Of a DNA stretch of 64,000 nucleotides, positions 20,420-32,029 are shown piece by piece. Position 1 is the first letter of the stretch. Every line of letters starts with the position of its first letter. Where the stretch lies: contig CM063261.1 of assembly GCA_032158295.1 (NCBI GenBank), positions 6,480,977 through 6,544,976 on the forward strand, given 5' to 3'. The notes under the pieces were generated by a model. It searched no databases and had not been told where the DNA came from. It saw only the letters and a program-made list of their open reading frames with translations. Source of the stretch: Pycnopodia helianthoides (lineage: Eukaryota > Echinodermata > Asteroidea > Forcipulatida > Asteriidae). The position numbers and the translations under genes were made by a program.

Positions 20420-22450
20420 AAATTTTCTAAACCAGATACATAATAGAAATGTATTGCTGCAAGCTCCCAATACATCATCAGTGAAGCACATTTAACAAGT
20501 GTTTTAGCAAATATTTTTGTCATCTTGTTTTCTATGCCCTAATGCTCTATGAAGAAGACACATTAAGTAGCAATACAAACACTTGGTGTTACCTTAAGAG
20601 CAGGTTCGGTTGATGAGTCATTGATGACCATAAATAATTATTTGTTTCAGATCAAACTGCTTTTTTATACTTTTTGTAAAACCATTTCGTTGAGCTCAGA
20701 ATTTTTGCCAGGACAATTAGTCTTTGTACCAACTTTATAAAAGATAAAGGTTTGTTTTTTAAAGTATTATTTTTTTTAATTGTTAGACCTTCTCTTTAGA
20801 TAGTAGTAGATGACTTGCCTTCGTTCAAATATATTTTTACAATTTTTTTGAAAAAATGGAAATGTTGAAAGGGAATCTACCTGTTGCCTTAGGCGTGTAT
20901 TATACTTATGACAGTCAAATTTCAATGTTCATCATGTATTATATTACAGAGTAGGGAACTCACTTTCCTATAAGAAAACTGTATTGGATATGCAAAGCAG
21001 TTAAAAGGAATTTTACCTAATTGAAGAAAATTAAACTGTCCTGAAACTTTAAAATATATTATGCACATGAGGTAATTGTTTGTTTTAACAAATGTTTTCT
21101 TGTAAACAAAACAAGGAATTATACACAGGGACACAGGTCTCTGATTTTATGCAAATAAGCAGCCAATTTATATGTTGCTTCATTCTATTTCACACAAAAT
21201 TAAAAGCTCAAAACAGTCATTAAATGTAACTTAATTTGCAAGCAATGTTAATGTTCTCTTGCATGAGGATTCATTTTAACAATCAACTTGAACAGCATTC
21301 AAATTCACAGCTGCTTTTTGGTCATTCAAATTCATTTTTGGGTAGTCATTTGTGGGAATTGTGCATCGAAATCAACACTTTGTTAATCTATAAAGAACAT
21401 GCTGCTCCATTAGATTTTAAAAGGTTTACAATAACATGGTTTCTGAATCTTTTTCCTAATGTTCTTTAACAACGATTGCTTCTAAGTAAATCTACAAACT
21501 GAAAATCTGTGAAGAATTGTACAAAGTGAAAAAAAACACAATGGAAATTAAAAGACCCTTACAAAAAACAACACGTAGGCTTTTCAAATTGTCCAACATC
21601 TTTTGTTGACCCCAAGTTAAGACACTTTAGAAACAAAGAAATCAAGAAAGAAATGAAGGAATCATGGTTTGCAATAAATTTGTTTGCCCATTTTTTGCGA
21701 AATCACTTGTCCCAAAATGAAAAAGAAAGTTACAATCTTGTAGAAATGTCTAGTTGTGCTGCTGTGTGTGACCAGCCTGACTTACTTTGCTGCCACGCCC
21801 TTTAACGTATAATACACCATTAGTGTTTACCTTGTTTATTTTCTTTGTATGTTGTAAATGCGAGCACTTGCATTGCATCCACTGCACAGCACCTTAGGCG
21901 AGTTTAGTTCAACAGCGCCACCAGCAGTCAGCTAGCTCCCTTTATTTTTGTTGGCGAAATTAACTTTGCATAATACATTTTGAAAGGCTTTTGGCCAATG
22001 ACCGGGCACATTTCTTAGATTCCTCAAAAATATTCCTGTAGAGCAAGCAAGTAGGTTTTATTTAGCACATTCAACTTCTTGGCATTTCTTGAGCCACACC
22101 CTTACTCAATTGAGTTCGCAAATCACAACTTTTTATTTGTTGCCATGCTGTGCCAATTTTGCCCCTATCTGGAGAGAACCTGTCAACCAGCCTGGTTCCA
22201 CTTTACACCTTTAAATTTTATCAAATTAAAGTACAACTTTGTATCACACAATAGGTCGGCCATCTTGGCCCTTCAGTTTTTGTTCATGGCACCACTACAT
22301 ACTGTATTATAGTCTTATTAAAATATTTACAATGTTATATGAAGGAGTTAAGCTCATACAAAAACACAAAATCATTCAATTTATTATTTTATTTTTAGTT
22401 TTAGGATGCACATCTTCAGAACTTTCAATCAAATTAGTGAGAGTGATTTA
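20420..22450. other. TFAM 3' UTR / intergenic, nothing recognised
   Basis: AT-rich sequence with short, unconvincing open frames. The first part is presumably TFAM 3' UTR, but its end could not be fixed. No repeats with clear termini were seen. Confidence 0.5.
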
Positions 22451-25400
22451 TTAGGTCAACAAAGCATTGGATACCTTCAAGCATTTTGCTGTATCCCATT
22501 TTACATATTGATTTTTTGGTGAAACAGTTTTCCAACGGCCATGTTGGAGAATCAATTCTTCAGAAATACCAGCATTAGCTAGATGAGATGCTCCTCCAGA
22601 CTGTAGGCTGTGGAGCCCAAAACTCTTCACATCATTGATACCAATGCTTTTCAAGGCGTCAAAAAATAGTTCTCTGCATCTGGTATAACTTAAAGAGGAT
22701 GGGCCATGGTGATTGAAGTTGACGTTATTTTTTAGTTTTCTGCTTTCTATAATTTGTTGCATCTTTTGTAACATTACATTAACAAAAGAAGTGATATTTG
22801 CAGGGAGTTTTTACTCCGTTCACTAGCCCGCCGCCTAAATTTATCAAAATCCCGTAAATGAGGGCAGCAAACAAACATGACGTCACTATACGTACTGAAT
22901 GCCCGGATGGTCTGTACTGAGCAATGCTCAATGAGTAACAACAAACAGCCGTTTGACAGAGGGGTATGTACTGCGACGTCACTGTTCTTTTGAATTTTCA
23001 GAGACAGCTTTCCGGCACTGACTGCTGTTGTTGCCTGAAGAGGCTTGGAAACTGTGCGTTGTAAACGAATACCCATTCATTCTATAACTATGTCACAGTG
23101 TTTTCTTGGTAGATATAGGAGATATAGGTGTATTTAGGGATGTTAAAACTTTTTTTTAAGAGTGACCTCTAGCGTGGCCCAACCTCTTTAAAGGCCTGTT
23201 ACGACAACGTTGAAAAGTTTTGGTGCTAGAACAGAATGTCAAGGGGTGAAAATAAACTTATCCTCACCAATATGTATGTACCAGACATGTCCATAAATCT
23301 GGTCAAGATAGCAGCTGGGGAATAAGTCCCAGTTGGATCGGAAAGAAAGGCTACATCGCCTTCTCTGAAAACGTCAGTTTTCGATTTTGGGATTGTAATT
23401 TTGAAACCTTGTTCATCTGGTAATTTAGTGATGTGATTAGCTTTGATATCTGCCATTTCATTGTGCCTTAATAACAAGGCATACTTCAAGCAGACATAAG
23501 AAACTGTTCTGAGCTGAATTAGCGTACAATCAACTTTAGCAAATTTATCCAAAATTTTCTCAAGTTGTTCCAGGGATAACGGACATTTTTGAATGGGTGG
23601 TTTGTGAAGACTTTTTCTAGAACTGATCAAAATTTGTTGCACTATGGGTGAGTCAATTGGATTAGTTTTGATATTTGTAGGGAATGCAACCATTTAATGG
23701 CTGCAGCCGCAGTCACAATGACACTATCTGAGTTTGAGTTGGAGTGGATGTGCCTTAAATATGAAGCCACAACTTCATCTCTAATTGGAAGGGAAACAGG
23801 GATATTGTGATGACCCAACCAATTCATAAAATGGCGACACTTGTAAAAAATAACCTTTATCGTCCCTTTTGCTTTTGACCCTATAGGAAGATCCAACAAT
23901 TGATCCTTTCTGTCTGATACCGCTGAAGGAAACTCTTTCCAAAAAATAGTACATTGGTCAGGATAATTGAACGGTAGTAAATGCTATGAAAATTGGTTAT
24001 CAATAAACGAATGACGATCAAGTAAATTCTAGTTTTACTGCGGCCATGATGCCTCCAAATTCTGAAGAACCGAGTAAGGAATTGTTTCTACCTTGGACTA
24101 GTGCCGTGTTACCAGGCATAGTGATGAGATCATTGATGTAAGGCCTGAACTTTACCCATAGTAAGGGCCAAAATGGACTTGAAGGCCACCATGGGAAAAC
24201 AAGAACTCCCTTAGCACGACAGGAATACAAGTGGCTCAACACTTGAAGGATTGAAACGACAGGTGGGACTAATAATGCATTTTCTTTTGACCAGTTCTGT
24301 GCAAATGCATCAACGGCTTCTGCTCCTGGATTCCAAGATTGTGAGAAAAAACGGGTCAATTTTGCATTGTAAGAGGATGCAAAGCAATCAACCGTTAGGG
24401 GGCCCCACAAGTTGTTAATATAATTATGTAAAGAATTCTTTGGATAGTCACCAATCGTCTTCATCGATAAACTTGCAGACAAAGTCAGCTTGCTCATTTT
24501 GAGAGCGAGGTATCCAATCAACTGATAAACGAATTCGATTTGAGAGACAGAATTGAAAAATGTCGAAGGCTAAGGATTGCAGATTGCTTTTCATGCTGCC
24601 AACATCCACTATTCTGGCTGCGGCCTGACTATCTGTGAACAGTTTCACATGTGAATTTGAAATGAACGGCAACAATGACTTGAGAGCGAATAGAATAGTT
24701 TCTAGTTCTCGGTGAGAAGAACTCCATGAACGGTCCTCTGGGGTCCAGTTTTTGTGAGCTACGTGATTGTCATAGCATATAATGGCCGCAGAACCTACGG
24801 AGCTGGCATCTGAACAAATTATTTTATTAATGAGCTGGGATGCAAAAACATAACCAGTGTTCAGATGAGAAACGTTATCAGACCAAAATTTTAACTCCAG
24901 ACAGCATTGATCGTTTTATACTATGATTTCATTCTCGTCATTGGCTTGGGCTATAAATGCTTGGCTGTTCCTAGTTAATAACCTGGTGACATTACCTATG
25001 ACTGGAGAAATGGAAATTATTTGGCCAACGAAAGAGTGTAATGCTCTTACTGAGGAAGTCTGAGCATGTTGTAAAGAGCAAATTGAATCACCAATCTTGA
25101 CTATTCTACGGGGTAGGACTTCAAGGGTACCCAAGTTTGAATCCCAAATCATGCCTAACCATGTAATTGATGGAGTACGCACCCAGACACTTTTGTTTAT
25201 GTTGTAAATAAATCCCGCGTTCAATAGATCAGATCTAACAGGTGCGGAAATCTCCGTGACTAGTTTGAGATGATTTTCTTGAGAAAGATTGGCATAAGGT
25301 ATCAACTATAAATCCATCATCTAGGTACAGAGCAACTAAAATGCCACAAGAACGCCAGTGTGTGACCAAAGGTTTCAAGATTTTCGTGAAAATAAACGAT

Positions 25401-25816
25401 GCAGAAGTAAGGCCAAAGGGGAGAACTGTAAACTCAAAGTGCCTTTGCAAACCATCAGTACACCAAGAAAATCAAAAAAACTTGTCATACTGAGGTTCAA
25501 TATCAACATGGTGATACCCGGATTTTGAGTCGAAGGAAAACAAAAAAGCATTTGAATAACAAAACTGCAAACCAATTTTCCAATCATAAATTTTGAAGTG
25601 ACCCTTCTGCACATACTTATTCAACTTGTTTGAACTTTGGAAAACCACCGAAAGGGGGCTGGTCACATAAGAAAGTGAATCAACTTCTTTTATTCTGTGG
25701 GATTCTGTTACAAAGGTTGAATAACGTAAAGCAGATGCATTATTGTGGAAATACATAGATGGTGGATACCGGGTAAACCAAATTCGGTAACCTTCGTTTA
25801 TTATCGATAAAATCAT
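22451..25816 (-). mobile_element. DIRS/Ngaro-type tyrosine-recombinase retrotransposon, broken
   Basis: Read from high to low coordinates, domains are in DIRS order. RT fingers lie at 25816-25472 (FSFDSKSGYHHVDI). The RT palm lies at 25450-25310 (LPFGLTSASFIF, then YLDDG). The thumb lies at 25305-24916 (WLGMIWDSNLG). RNase H lies at about 24850-24450 (LFTDSQAAARIV, DWIPRSQNEQAD). The connecting block lies at 24430-24130 (WGPLTVDCFAS, VDAFAQNWS, PWWPSSPFWPLL). The tyrosine recombinase lies in three pieces at 23899-23642, 23693-23226 and 22774-22451. Frameshifts separate most pieces. In the recombinase the HxxR box reads HSLQSGG, with glutamine for the catalytic arginine, and an insertion of about 450 bases (near 22790-23240) splits the domain. 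The element is inactive. Confidence 0.88.
22790..23240. other. Foreign insert inside the DIRS recombinase
   Basis: Recombinase sequence stops at about 23240 and resumes at about 22775 on the minus strand. The roughly 450 bases between do not continue the protein and include GACGTCACT repeats near 22878 and 22976. It is probably another mobile element, but no terminal repeats were recognised, so the limits are approximate. Confidence 0.45.
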
Positions 25817-25992
25817 GCCCTGAGAACCATATGCAACGCCAGAATTTGATATGCAATGTTAATCTTCCTTTTACATTGTCAATGAAACATTTTGTACCTT
25901 GATCCTATAGCTGAATTTATCAGTAATACCCAGGCAAAGATGATCACTGCTGTCCCGTTTATGAAGTCGTTGGACATCCAGAATCTCTGGAC

Positions 25993-26219
25993 AATAGACC
26001 CTTCCCATGAAATATGTAAATTACATTCACGCATGCGAACAGACGCTGCTGGTTGGCAAACGCCATAGAGTTGTGCACAAGGCAAACGCACAAACGCGTG
26101 TGCGTCACACCACCATCAGTCCCATGCAAAAACGCGCGATGTCTACTCATTTTGCCAACCAGTAGGGAGAAAGCGCACGCGCGATGATCAATTTGCATAT
26201 TTCATGGGAAGGGTCTATT
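25993..26219. mobile_element. MITE with 29-bp inverted ends
   Basis: The left end AATAGACCCTTCCCATGAAA and the right end TTTCATGGGAAGGGTCTATT are exact inverted repeats. They continue inward as TATGTAAAT / ATTTGCATA with one mismatch. The 227-bp interior has GC-rich alternating tracts (ACGCGCGATG, GCGCACGCGCGATG) and no gene. It lies between the DIRS RT and its zinc-knuckle fragment. Confidence 0.85.
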
Positions 26220-26348
26220 CTGTGATAGTGGCGACGATCGAGGGCATGGGGGGGGGGGGGGTCCTTCAGGCAGAGGGGCTTGCCAGAGGGCATTACTTCC
26301 AGGAGGGAACTGGAAGTTGAAGGGAGTGGTGTATCTTTATCTCAGTCT

Positions 26349-26480
26349 TTATTGATAGAGACCGTTGTTTGTGCCGGCAATGTAGGGGCAATTTCTGGAC
26401 CAATGTCCCTGCATACCACACGAGTAGCAGTTAGAGCTTGACAAGCAAGTAATGGCAAAAAGCGAGTACATTCCATAAAT
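26349..26480 (-). pseudogene. Zinc-knuckle (gag-like) fragment, probably of the DIRS element
   Basis: On the minus strand around 26432-26380 the frame reads CYSCGMQGHWSRNC, a CX2CX4HX4C zinc knuckle as in retroelement gag proteins. It lies upstream of the RT and in the same orientation as the DIRS element at 22451-25816, where its ORF1/gag would be expected. The MITE and a poly-G run (26249-26261) separate them. The rest of the gag is not recognisable. Confidence 0.6.
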
Positions 26481-26539
26481 AAATCTCAAATGGGAGGGGC
26501 AGGCGGGGAAGGTACAGGTACTCTTAAAATGAACTAATA

Positions 26540-27690
26540 GAGGGCGAGAAGAGGTGAGAGCTTGAAGAGGTGGCGAACAAATCTGTTTGCAAAGAATGAG
26601 GCAGAGATCAATTCTTTGGTGCAGACTGTCAAGATTTTCAGCAATGACATCGGGATGCAGTTCGGTCTGGAGAAATGTGCTCCAATGACCATGAAGAGGG
26701 GAAAGAGGGTACATTCCGATGGCATTGCTCTGCCAGATGGTGCACAGATGAGGGCTCTAGGTGAGGAGGAGAATTATCGCTATCTTGGTGTTCTTGAATC
26801 GGACCATGTCCTTCATAAGGAATTAAAGGTAAGGCAGATACATCAGGCAGGTGAAGAAGCCTTTAAAGTCCAAACTGAAAGGGGGCAACATGATTAAGGC
26901 GATTAATACATGGACCGTGTCTTTGATGAGGTAGTGCGGCAATTGTGGAGTGGACAAAGGAAGATCTAGATGTCACTGACAGGAGGACTAGGAAACTGAT
27001 GACCATGCATGGCTTGCTACATCTGCAGGCAAATGTCAGCAGACTATCTAAGTCAAGAGGGCAAAAGGTGATTACTGAGCGTGGCAGACAGTGTTAACAT
27101 TGAATGCAGGAGCTTACATTGTCATGTCAGGAGGACCGAGGAGTACTTAAAAGTTGCGAAAAAGTAAACAAGGGCAGACATAGTTTGGCTGAAGGAGTAC
27201 AAGAGGGGAAGGAAAGAGGAAAGACATCAAGATTAGAGAAACAAGCCACTTCATGGCCAGTTCTAGAGATGTACTGAAGAAATGGCAAGCACCAAGTCTT
27301 GGAATTGTTAAGGAGCAGAGAACTGAAGAAGGAAACTGAGGGCTTGATTACTGCGGCGCAAGACCAGCCTCAAAGGACAAATGTAATGAAGGCAAGGATA
27401 GAGAAAGCAAACGTCTTTCCTACGTGCAGATTGTGTAACAAGACAGAAGAGACTGTATTTCATATATTCAGCGAATGTGGTATGATCGCCCAGACGGAGT
27501 ACAAAGGAAGACATGACAAGTTGGCTGAGGTGATTCACTGGGATCTGTGTAAGCAGTAGTTTGTCCAAGTGTTCGAAATGTTACAAGCATGTTCTGGAGA
27601 AAGTTGCAGAGATCGACCAGGTTGAAATCCTCTGGGACTATAACATTCAGACTGATCATGCGAGGGCCTCAAGGCACTTCACAGATAACA
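26540..27690 (+). mobile_element. Non-LTR retrotransposon relic (RT thumb to C-terminal zinc finger)
   Basis: The first piece (26562-26897) reads NDIGMQFGLEKCA, GIALPDG and YRYLGVLESD, the end of an RT domain. A middle piece near 26965-27010 reads DVTDRRTRKLMTMHG. The last (27370-27560) holds CRLCNKTEETVFHIFSEC, a CCHC finger, and HDKLAEVIHWDLCK. A final piece near 27620-27660 reads VEILWDYNIQTDH. Such a CCHC motif after the RT is usual in R2/NeSL-like and some related elements. Stops and shifts break it into at least four frames, so it is a fossil. Confidence 0.75.
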
Positions 27691-28166
27691 ATCAAAAGCA
27701 AAAAAGTAAGCCAAAATACAAGTTAAAAGAAACAAGTAAAAACTATAAGCAAAACACTCTAAGCCTATAAATACAAGTACTGAAAACATAATTTTAAAAC
27801 CCCAGCCAAAAAAATTTGCTACAAAATACAACAGTTAAAAGGAATGAATATGTGAGGGGAGAGGTCACCAGCACATACACCATTGGCCAACATTGAACTT
27901 TAATTTAGAGCTACACATGTACGTTGATGTATTACTAATGGTGCAAGATTTATGTCTTTTGGTGTTTAGGTCTGTCTCTTTGTAATTGGCTTGCCACATT
28001 GTACTTTTGTCCGGAACAGATATTAGTTGTTTGTAATGATTAATTGTCGAAGGGAACTTTGCCTTAAATTTAATTTACTGTCCTTTAAAAGGGACAAGAA
28101 TTGTGCATAATATTTTGAATGAAAATGATTGTGATTTCAATGGACTTGATGGCAGAATATACTTAA

Positions 28167-28376
28167 ATTGGTAATTGTCAAAGACTAGTATCCCAACATA
28201 TACTTAAAATAAAAAACCTGTGAAAATTTTGGCTGAACTGGTCATCGAAGTTGCAAGAAAATACTTCAGAGTGAGTCGTTTTTCACAATGTTTTATACTA
28301 TCAGCAGCTCTCACCAAGTTAGTTTTTATGGTAATGTAATTATTGAGTAATTACTAAAAGTATCCACTGCCTTTAA
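28167..28376. mobile_element. MITE family B, internally deleted copy
   Basis: It starts AAATTGGTAATTGTCAAAGA and ends ATCCACTGCCTTTA, sharing TCACAATGTTTTATACTATC and CCTGTGAAAATTT with the copy at 28595-28996. The left terminal repeat is truncated and the middle is shorter. Confidence 0.6.
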
Positions 28377-28594
28377 TATTGGTTTCCTTTTTTGATTTTC
28401 AGAGAGCCATACCTAATGACTTTTATTTTTCATCTATTTTTATTTATTTTCAATCTTCAAATACAAAAATGAATAAACTAAATGAATATACAACTAAACT
28501 TTATAACCGACTTTTTCATTGTAACCAAAAAACCCTGTGTTATCCGACAAGCTCTGTTACATATGCTGGATTGAATGCCAGCTTCAAATGGCTT

Positions 28595-28996
28595 AAAGAC
28601 ACTGGACACCTTTGGTAATTGTCAAAGACCAGTCTTCTCACTTGGTGTATCTCAACATATGCACAAAATAACAAACCTGTGAAAATTTGAACTCAATTGG
28701 TCGTCGAAGTTGCGAGATAATAATCAAAGAAAAAACACCCTTGTCCATGTTGTCACACGAAGTTGTGTGCTTTCAGATGCTTGATTTTGATTTCGAGACC
28801 TCACGCGTGAGGTCTCGAAATCAATTCAAATATTTTACTGAGAAATTACTTCTTTCTCAAAAACAACGTTACTTCAGAGGGAGCCGTTTCTCACAATGTT
28901 TTATACTATCAACAGCTCTCCATTGCTCGTTACCAAGTAAGTTTTTATGCTAACAATTATTTTGAGTAATTACCAATAGTGTCCAGTGCCTTTAAA
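28595..28996. mobile_element. MITE family B, copy with central perfect palindrome
   Basis: The ends TTAAAGACACTGGACAC and GTGTCCAGTGCCTTTAA are inverted repeats matching the MITE at 4842-5198, here in the opposite orientation. It carries a perfect 38-bp palindrome at 28787-28824 centred on ACGCGT and absent from copy 1. No gene. Confidence 0.8.
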
Positions 28997-29775
28997 CAAA
29001 TACTTATAAGTTAAATTGAGTAGAATGATATACATTCACATGGTTCAAAATCAATTGAATAAGAATATATGAAAGTTAAATTGGCCGCTCATTTACCAAA
29101 AATTACTGGGAAAACCTACATATATTAACAACACATTTTTGTCTTGATGACGCATGAAGCCATTTTATTTAACAAATCCTTTATTGAATGAAATGTATAA
29201 AAGCAAAAGCATAATAATTAAGCAAAAGTGTTGAACATACAAAGCACCAAGGTACACATTGTTAAGTTGGCTCTGCTCAGCCTCCATTTGCACCAATGAT
29301 ACATGTACTTCGAAACGCTATTTTCCAATCCCATTACATTACCTAGTGAATTGGAACTTGGCAAAAGAAACCTTTGAGAGATTCAACCATTCTGTCATGT
29401 CTCGGCCAGTTCATATTTGGTTCTCAAGCTACAATGTAACTTTGGACTGTGCTACTCTATACCTCTACAATATTGAGTCATCTTCAACAATGGCTGTCAG
29501 TGATGTTAACACTACCAACAGGATTGCAAATATAAAGAAATTATAAATACAAGTGAGAATGAAACTTGTGGAACAGTCCTGAATCCATTTTTGTCAGGAT
29601 TTGTGCACGTTGTTTGTTTGTTTTTGTTTTTAGTTGTTGTTTTTTTCATTGGTATATTAGACAGTGTTAGAAGGGTAAATTCACTTTCACCCTCTAGTAT
29701 TTAATAAACACATCATCCGATTAACCAGTAAATTTGGGTTCTTCTTTCAAATAAGGTCCTGTTAAGTAAAAACAA
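28997..29775. other. Intergenic, nothing recognised
   Basis: AT-rich sequence with one short open frame (29259-29546) that matches nothing I know. No repeat termini seen. Confidence 0.5.
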
Positions 29776-29779
29776 CAAA

Positions 29780-29885
29780 CCAAGTACATGTATATATATA
29801 TATATAAGAAAGTACATGTACTTGGCTTGTCCCCTTCATTGCATCTGATGAAGTAGTTGTTGCTACGAAAGCTCATGCGTTTTTT
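29780..29885 (+). repeat. Hairpin plus hammerhead-like CTGATGA...GAAA motif
   Basis: CCAAGTACATGTA (29780-29792) and TACATGTACTTGG (29813-29825) are perfect inverted arms around a TA-rich loop. Just downstream come CTGATGA, a GTAG-TTGTTG-CTAC stem-loop and GAAA, then GCTCATGCG, which can partly pair with GCAT before CTGATGA. This is the order of a hammerhead core with stem II, as seen at Penelope-like element ends. One extra A lies between CTGATGA and the stem, so activity is doubtful. Confidence 0.4.
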
Positions 29886-30289
29886 TTTATGTAACTAGGT
29901 AGTCTTTAAGTGCTACCACTACCCTCCTTGTTATAACTTTGTTAGTATCTAACAAAACAAGCTTTTTTGTGATAACTACCAATTCAGTAATTTGTCTGAT
30001 GGAAAATCCAGATCAATTGTGTATTTTAATTGAAGCAATTGAAATTAGTTCCCTAAATGATCGTGCACTAATCCCTCACAAAATTAACCCGATTTTTCTT
30101 TGCTTCAACAGAACAGGACTACCAAATGTAATTGGTCTGAACAAAAAAATAGCGGTGTGTTTTCAATTCCCACTTGACTTTGTCGAGTGTGAAGTCTGCC
30201 ATCTTTAGAGTCAATACATATGATTTTTTGAACGCACAAATATGCATTTTTTATAAATACCATGTGCTGCATGCAGGAGTGTTATCAAA

Positions 30290-30495
30290 TACCTTGCATG
30301 AATGGTCGTTCAACCACTTGGCTGCAAATACATGTACCTTGCATGAATGGTCGTTCAACCACTTGGCTGTAAATATCTTGCATGAATGGTCGTTCAACCA
30401 CTGACTTGGCTGCAAATACCTTGCATGCATGGTCGTTCAACCACTTGGCTGCAAATACCTTGCTTGTATGGTTGGTCAACCGCTTGGCTGTGTAG
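30290..30495 (+). repeat. Short tandem array, about 5 copies of a 39-46 bp unit
   Basis: ACCTTGCATGAATGGTCGTT plus CAACCACTTGGCTGCAAAT repeats from 30290, with copies of unequal length. The last is diverged. A weaker copy occurs near 30638-30680, followed by a block (TTGACACAGTTCAAAGTCAA) that also follows the main array at 30508, so the array and its flank seem duplicated together. Confidence 0.8.
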
Positions 30496-30805
30496 ACAAT
30501 TTAAAAAGATTGACACAGCTCGAAGCCAAAACCCAAAGTTGCCTGTAAAGATGTCATTTATCTGGAACTATCTACAAGAAAACGGCTATTTTTGTGGGAG
30601 GACTTAAATACCGAACACATGACTTTTATCAAATTCCTTGCATAATTTGTTGATAAACCATTTGGCTGTGTAGAAACATTACAACGTTTGACACAGTTCA
30701 AAGTCAAAACCAAAAGCAGGGAGGAGTCTCAGCTACTTTTTGTTTTTGGCTAGGGTGTTCCCAGTTGTTTTTACATACCAAAAATACTCAGTACGCATGC
30801 ATTAG

Positions 30806-30853
30806 CTGTGGAATGAGGTGCATGCACACAAAAGCACCCACCTCATTCCACAG
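30806..30853. repeat. 15-bp perfect hairpin
   Basis: CTGTGGAATGAGGTG (30806-30820) is exactly inverted as CACCTCATTCCACAG (30839-30853), with an 18-base loop. It lies just beyond the sulfotransferase 3' end. Function unknown; it may be a trimmed MITE. Confidence 0.75.
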
Positions 30854-30996
30854 GCAACACATGCAGTCAACATGCACACCGAGCATTTGTGTGAAGTATC
30901 TGTAATCTCTGTATGTTTTTACAGTGTACGTGTACACTCTATACATGTATATTGTGTGCAGAAAGGACATAACAACATATTTTCCTTGTTCCTGAT

Positions 30997-31002
30997 TTTA
31001 TT
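30997..31002 (-). promoter_or_regulatory. Candidate polyadenylation signal of the sulfotransferase gene
   Basis: TTTATT on + is AATAAA on -, 98 bases beyond the stop codon at 31100. Distance and strand suit the last exon. Confidence 0.55.
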
Positions 31003-31099
31003 AAATTGATAACATGTAGCAAATTGAGTTGGTTTAACACATAAAAGACATTCGGAAGCTGTCTGGAGGACTGTATAAAAAATGTAGTCTTATTCATTG

Positions 31100-31927
31100 T
31101 TATGAGAAACTCTCTGGGATGTCATAGCCAAAAATAACAAAGTCTGCTTTATATATAGCACATAATTTCTGCAAAAGTTCAATAGGTAACTGTGAATAAT
31201 ACATAGCCAATAAACTTTTCTCTGGTGTCTTTTGAGGCTTTCCTCGTGCATACTTTACAAGATGATCAATGTGAAGACTTTTTAACACATAAGGAATGTC
31301 ATCAGAGGCTTCTTCTAGTTTTCCAATAATGTCAAAGTTGATCTCACATGGGAAATTCTGACTGAAGATTGGCTTCCAATGTGGATTTGATCGATGGGCA
31401 GCTGAATCAACAAGGTATTTAACAAACTCTGTGAAAGTCACATTTCCTGTAGTTACTTGATTACGGTCTCTATATAACTGAATAATATTTTTTCCCATTT
31501 TTGTGAAGACACTGTTATGATGGTTAACAAACTTATCTCTATAAGCTGAAAGAATTCGAGCAAGTGGATTTCTTACAAAAATAAATGTTTTGTAACTGTT
31601 GAGACGATTTTCAACTTGTGTGGAGTTGTACCTAATTATCCAGTGTAATGCTTTGTGACTATATAACTTTTGGTTAGGAACACTCTTGAATCCACCAAGA
31701 TCTTCAACCAGCACTCTCTCCCAATTGGTAGATCCCACTTTGTAGACAATACTGTATATAAAATGATGTTCATCGCTTACTATCAAGGGACGAAGCCTAC
31801 TGGGGTTTGCTGCGAGTGAGCTTACTGGTTTGAAAGAGATGTTGAAGTGATCCATACATGCTTTATGTACAGCCTCTTTGCGTGCTTTGTGTTTTACATC
31901 CATTTGTTCCAACCATGCTTTACCAGC
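31100..31927 (-). CDS. Carbohydrate sulfotransferase, last exon (catalytic domain)
   Basis: The exon opens after acceptor TTTTCTTATAG in phase 0 and ends at TAA, giving residues 54-328. The enzyme should transfer sulfate from PAPS to a Golgi glycan (HNK-1ST/CHST8-14 family, Sulfotransfer_2). KVGSTNWERVL (residues about 116-126) is the 5'-phosphosulfate loop; the family usually has a cysteine where serine stands here. FVRNPLARILSAYRDKF (about 170-186) is the 3'-phosphate site with the conserved R and S. The C-terminal DFVIFGYDIP is typical of the family. Three possible N-glycosylation sites (NIS, NST, NVT) fit a lumenal domain. The substrate cannot be told from sequence. No stops or frameshifts interrupt it, so it looks intact. 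Confidence 0.92.
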   Translation of the reverse strand, partial: AGKAWLEQMDVKHKARKEAVHKACMDHFNISFKPVSSLAANPSRLRPLIVSDEHHFIYSIVYKVGSTNWERVLVEDLGGFKSVPNQKLYSHKALHWIIRYNSTQVENRLNSYKTFIFVRNPLARILSAYRDKFVNHHNSVFTKMGKNIIQLYRDRNQVTTGNVTFTEFVKYLVDSAAHRSNPHWKPIFSQNFPCEINFDIIGKLEEASDDIPYVLKSLHIDHLVKYARGKPQKTPEKSLLAMYYSQLPIELLQKLCAIYKADFVIFGYDIPESFS

Positions 31928-32029
31928 CTATAAGAAAACAGATGAAAACAAGTTTGGTATTACTAGAAAAATACTTTTGTCAGTTTTGTTAAGTATAATC
32001 TATATTAAGTGTGTATAATTGCTATAAAT

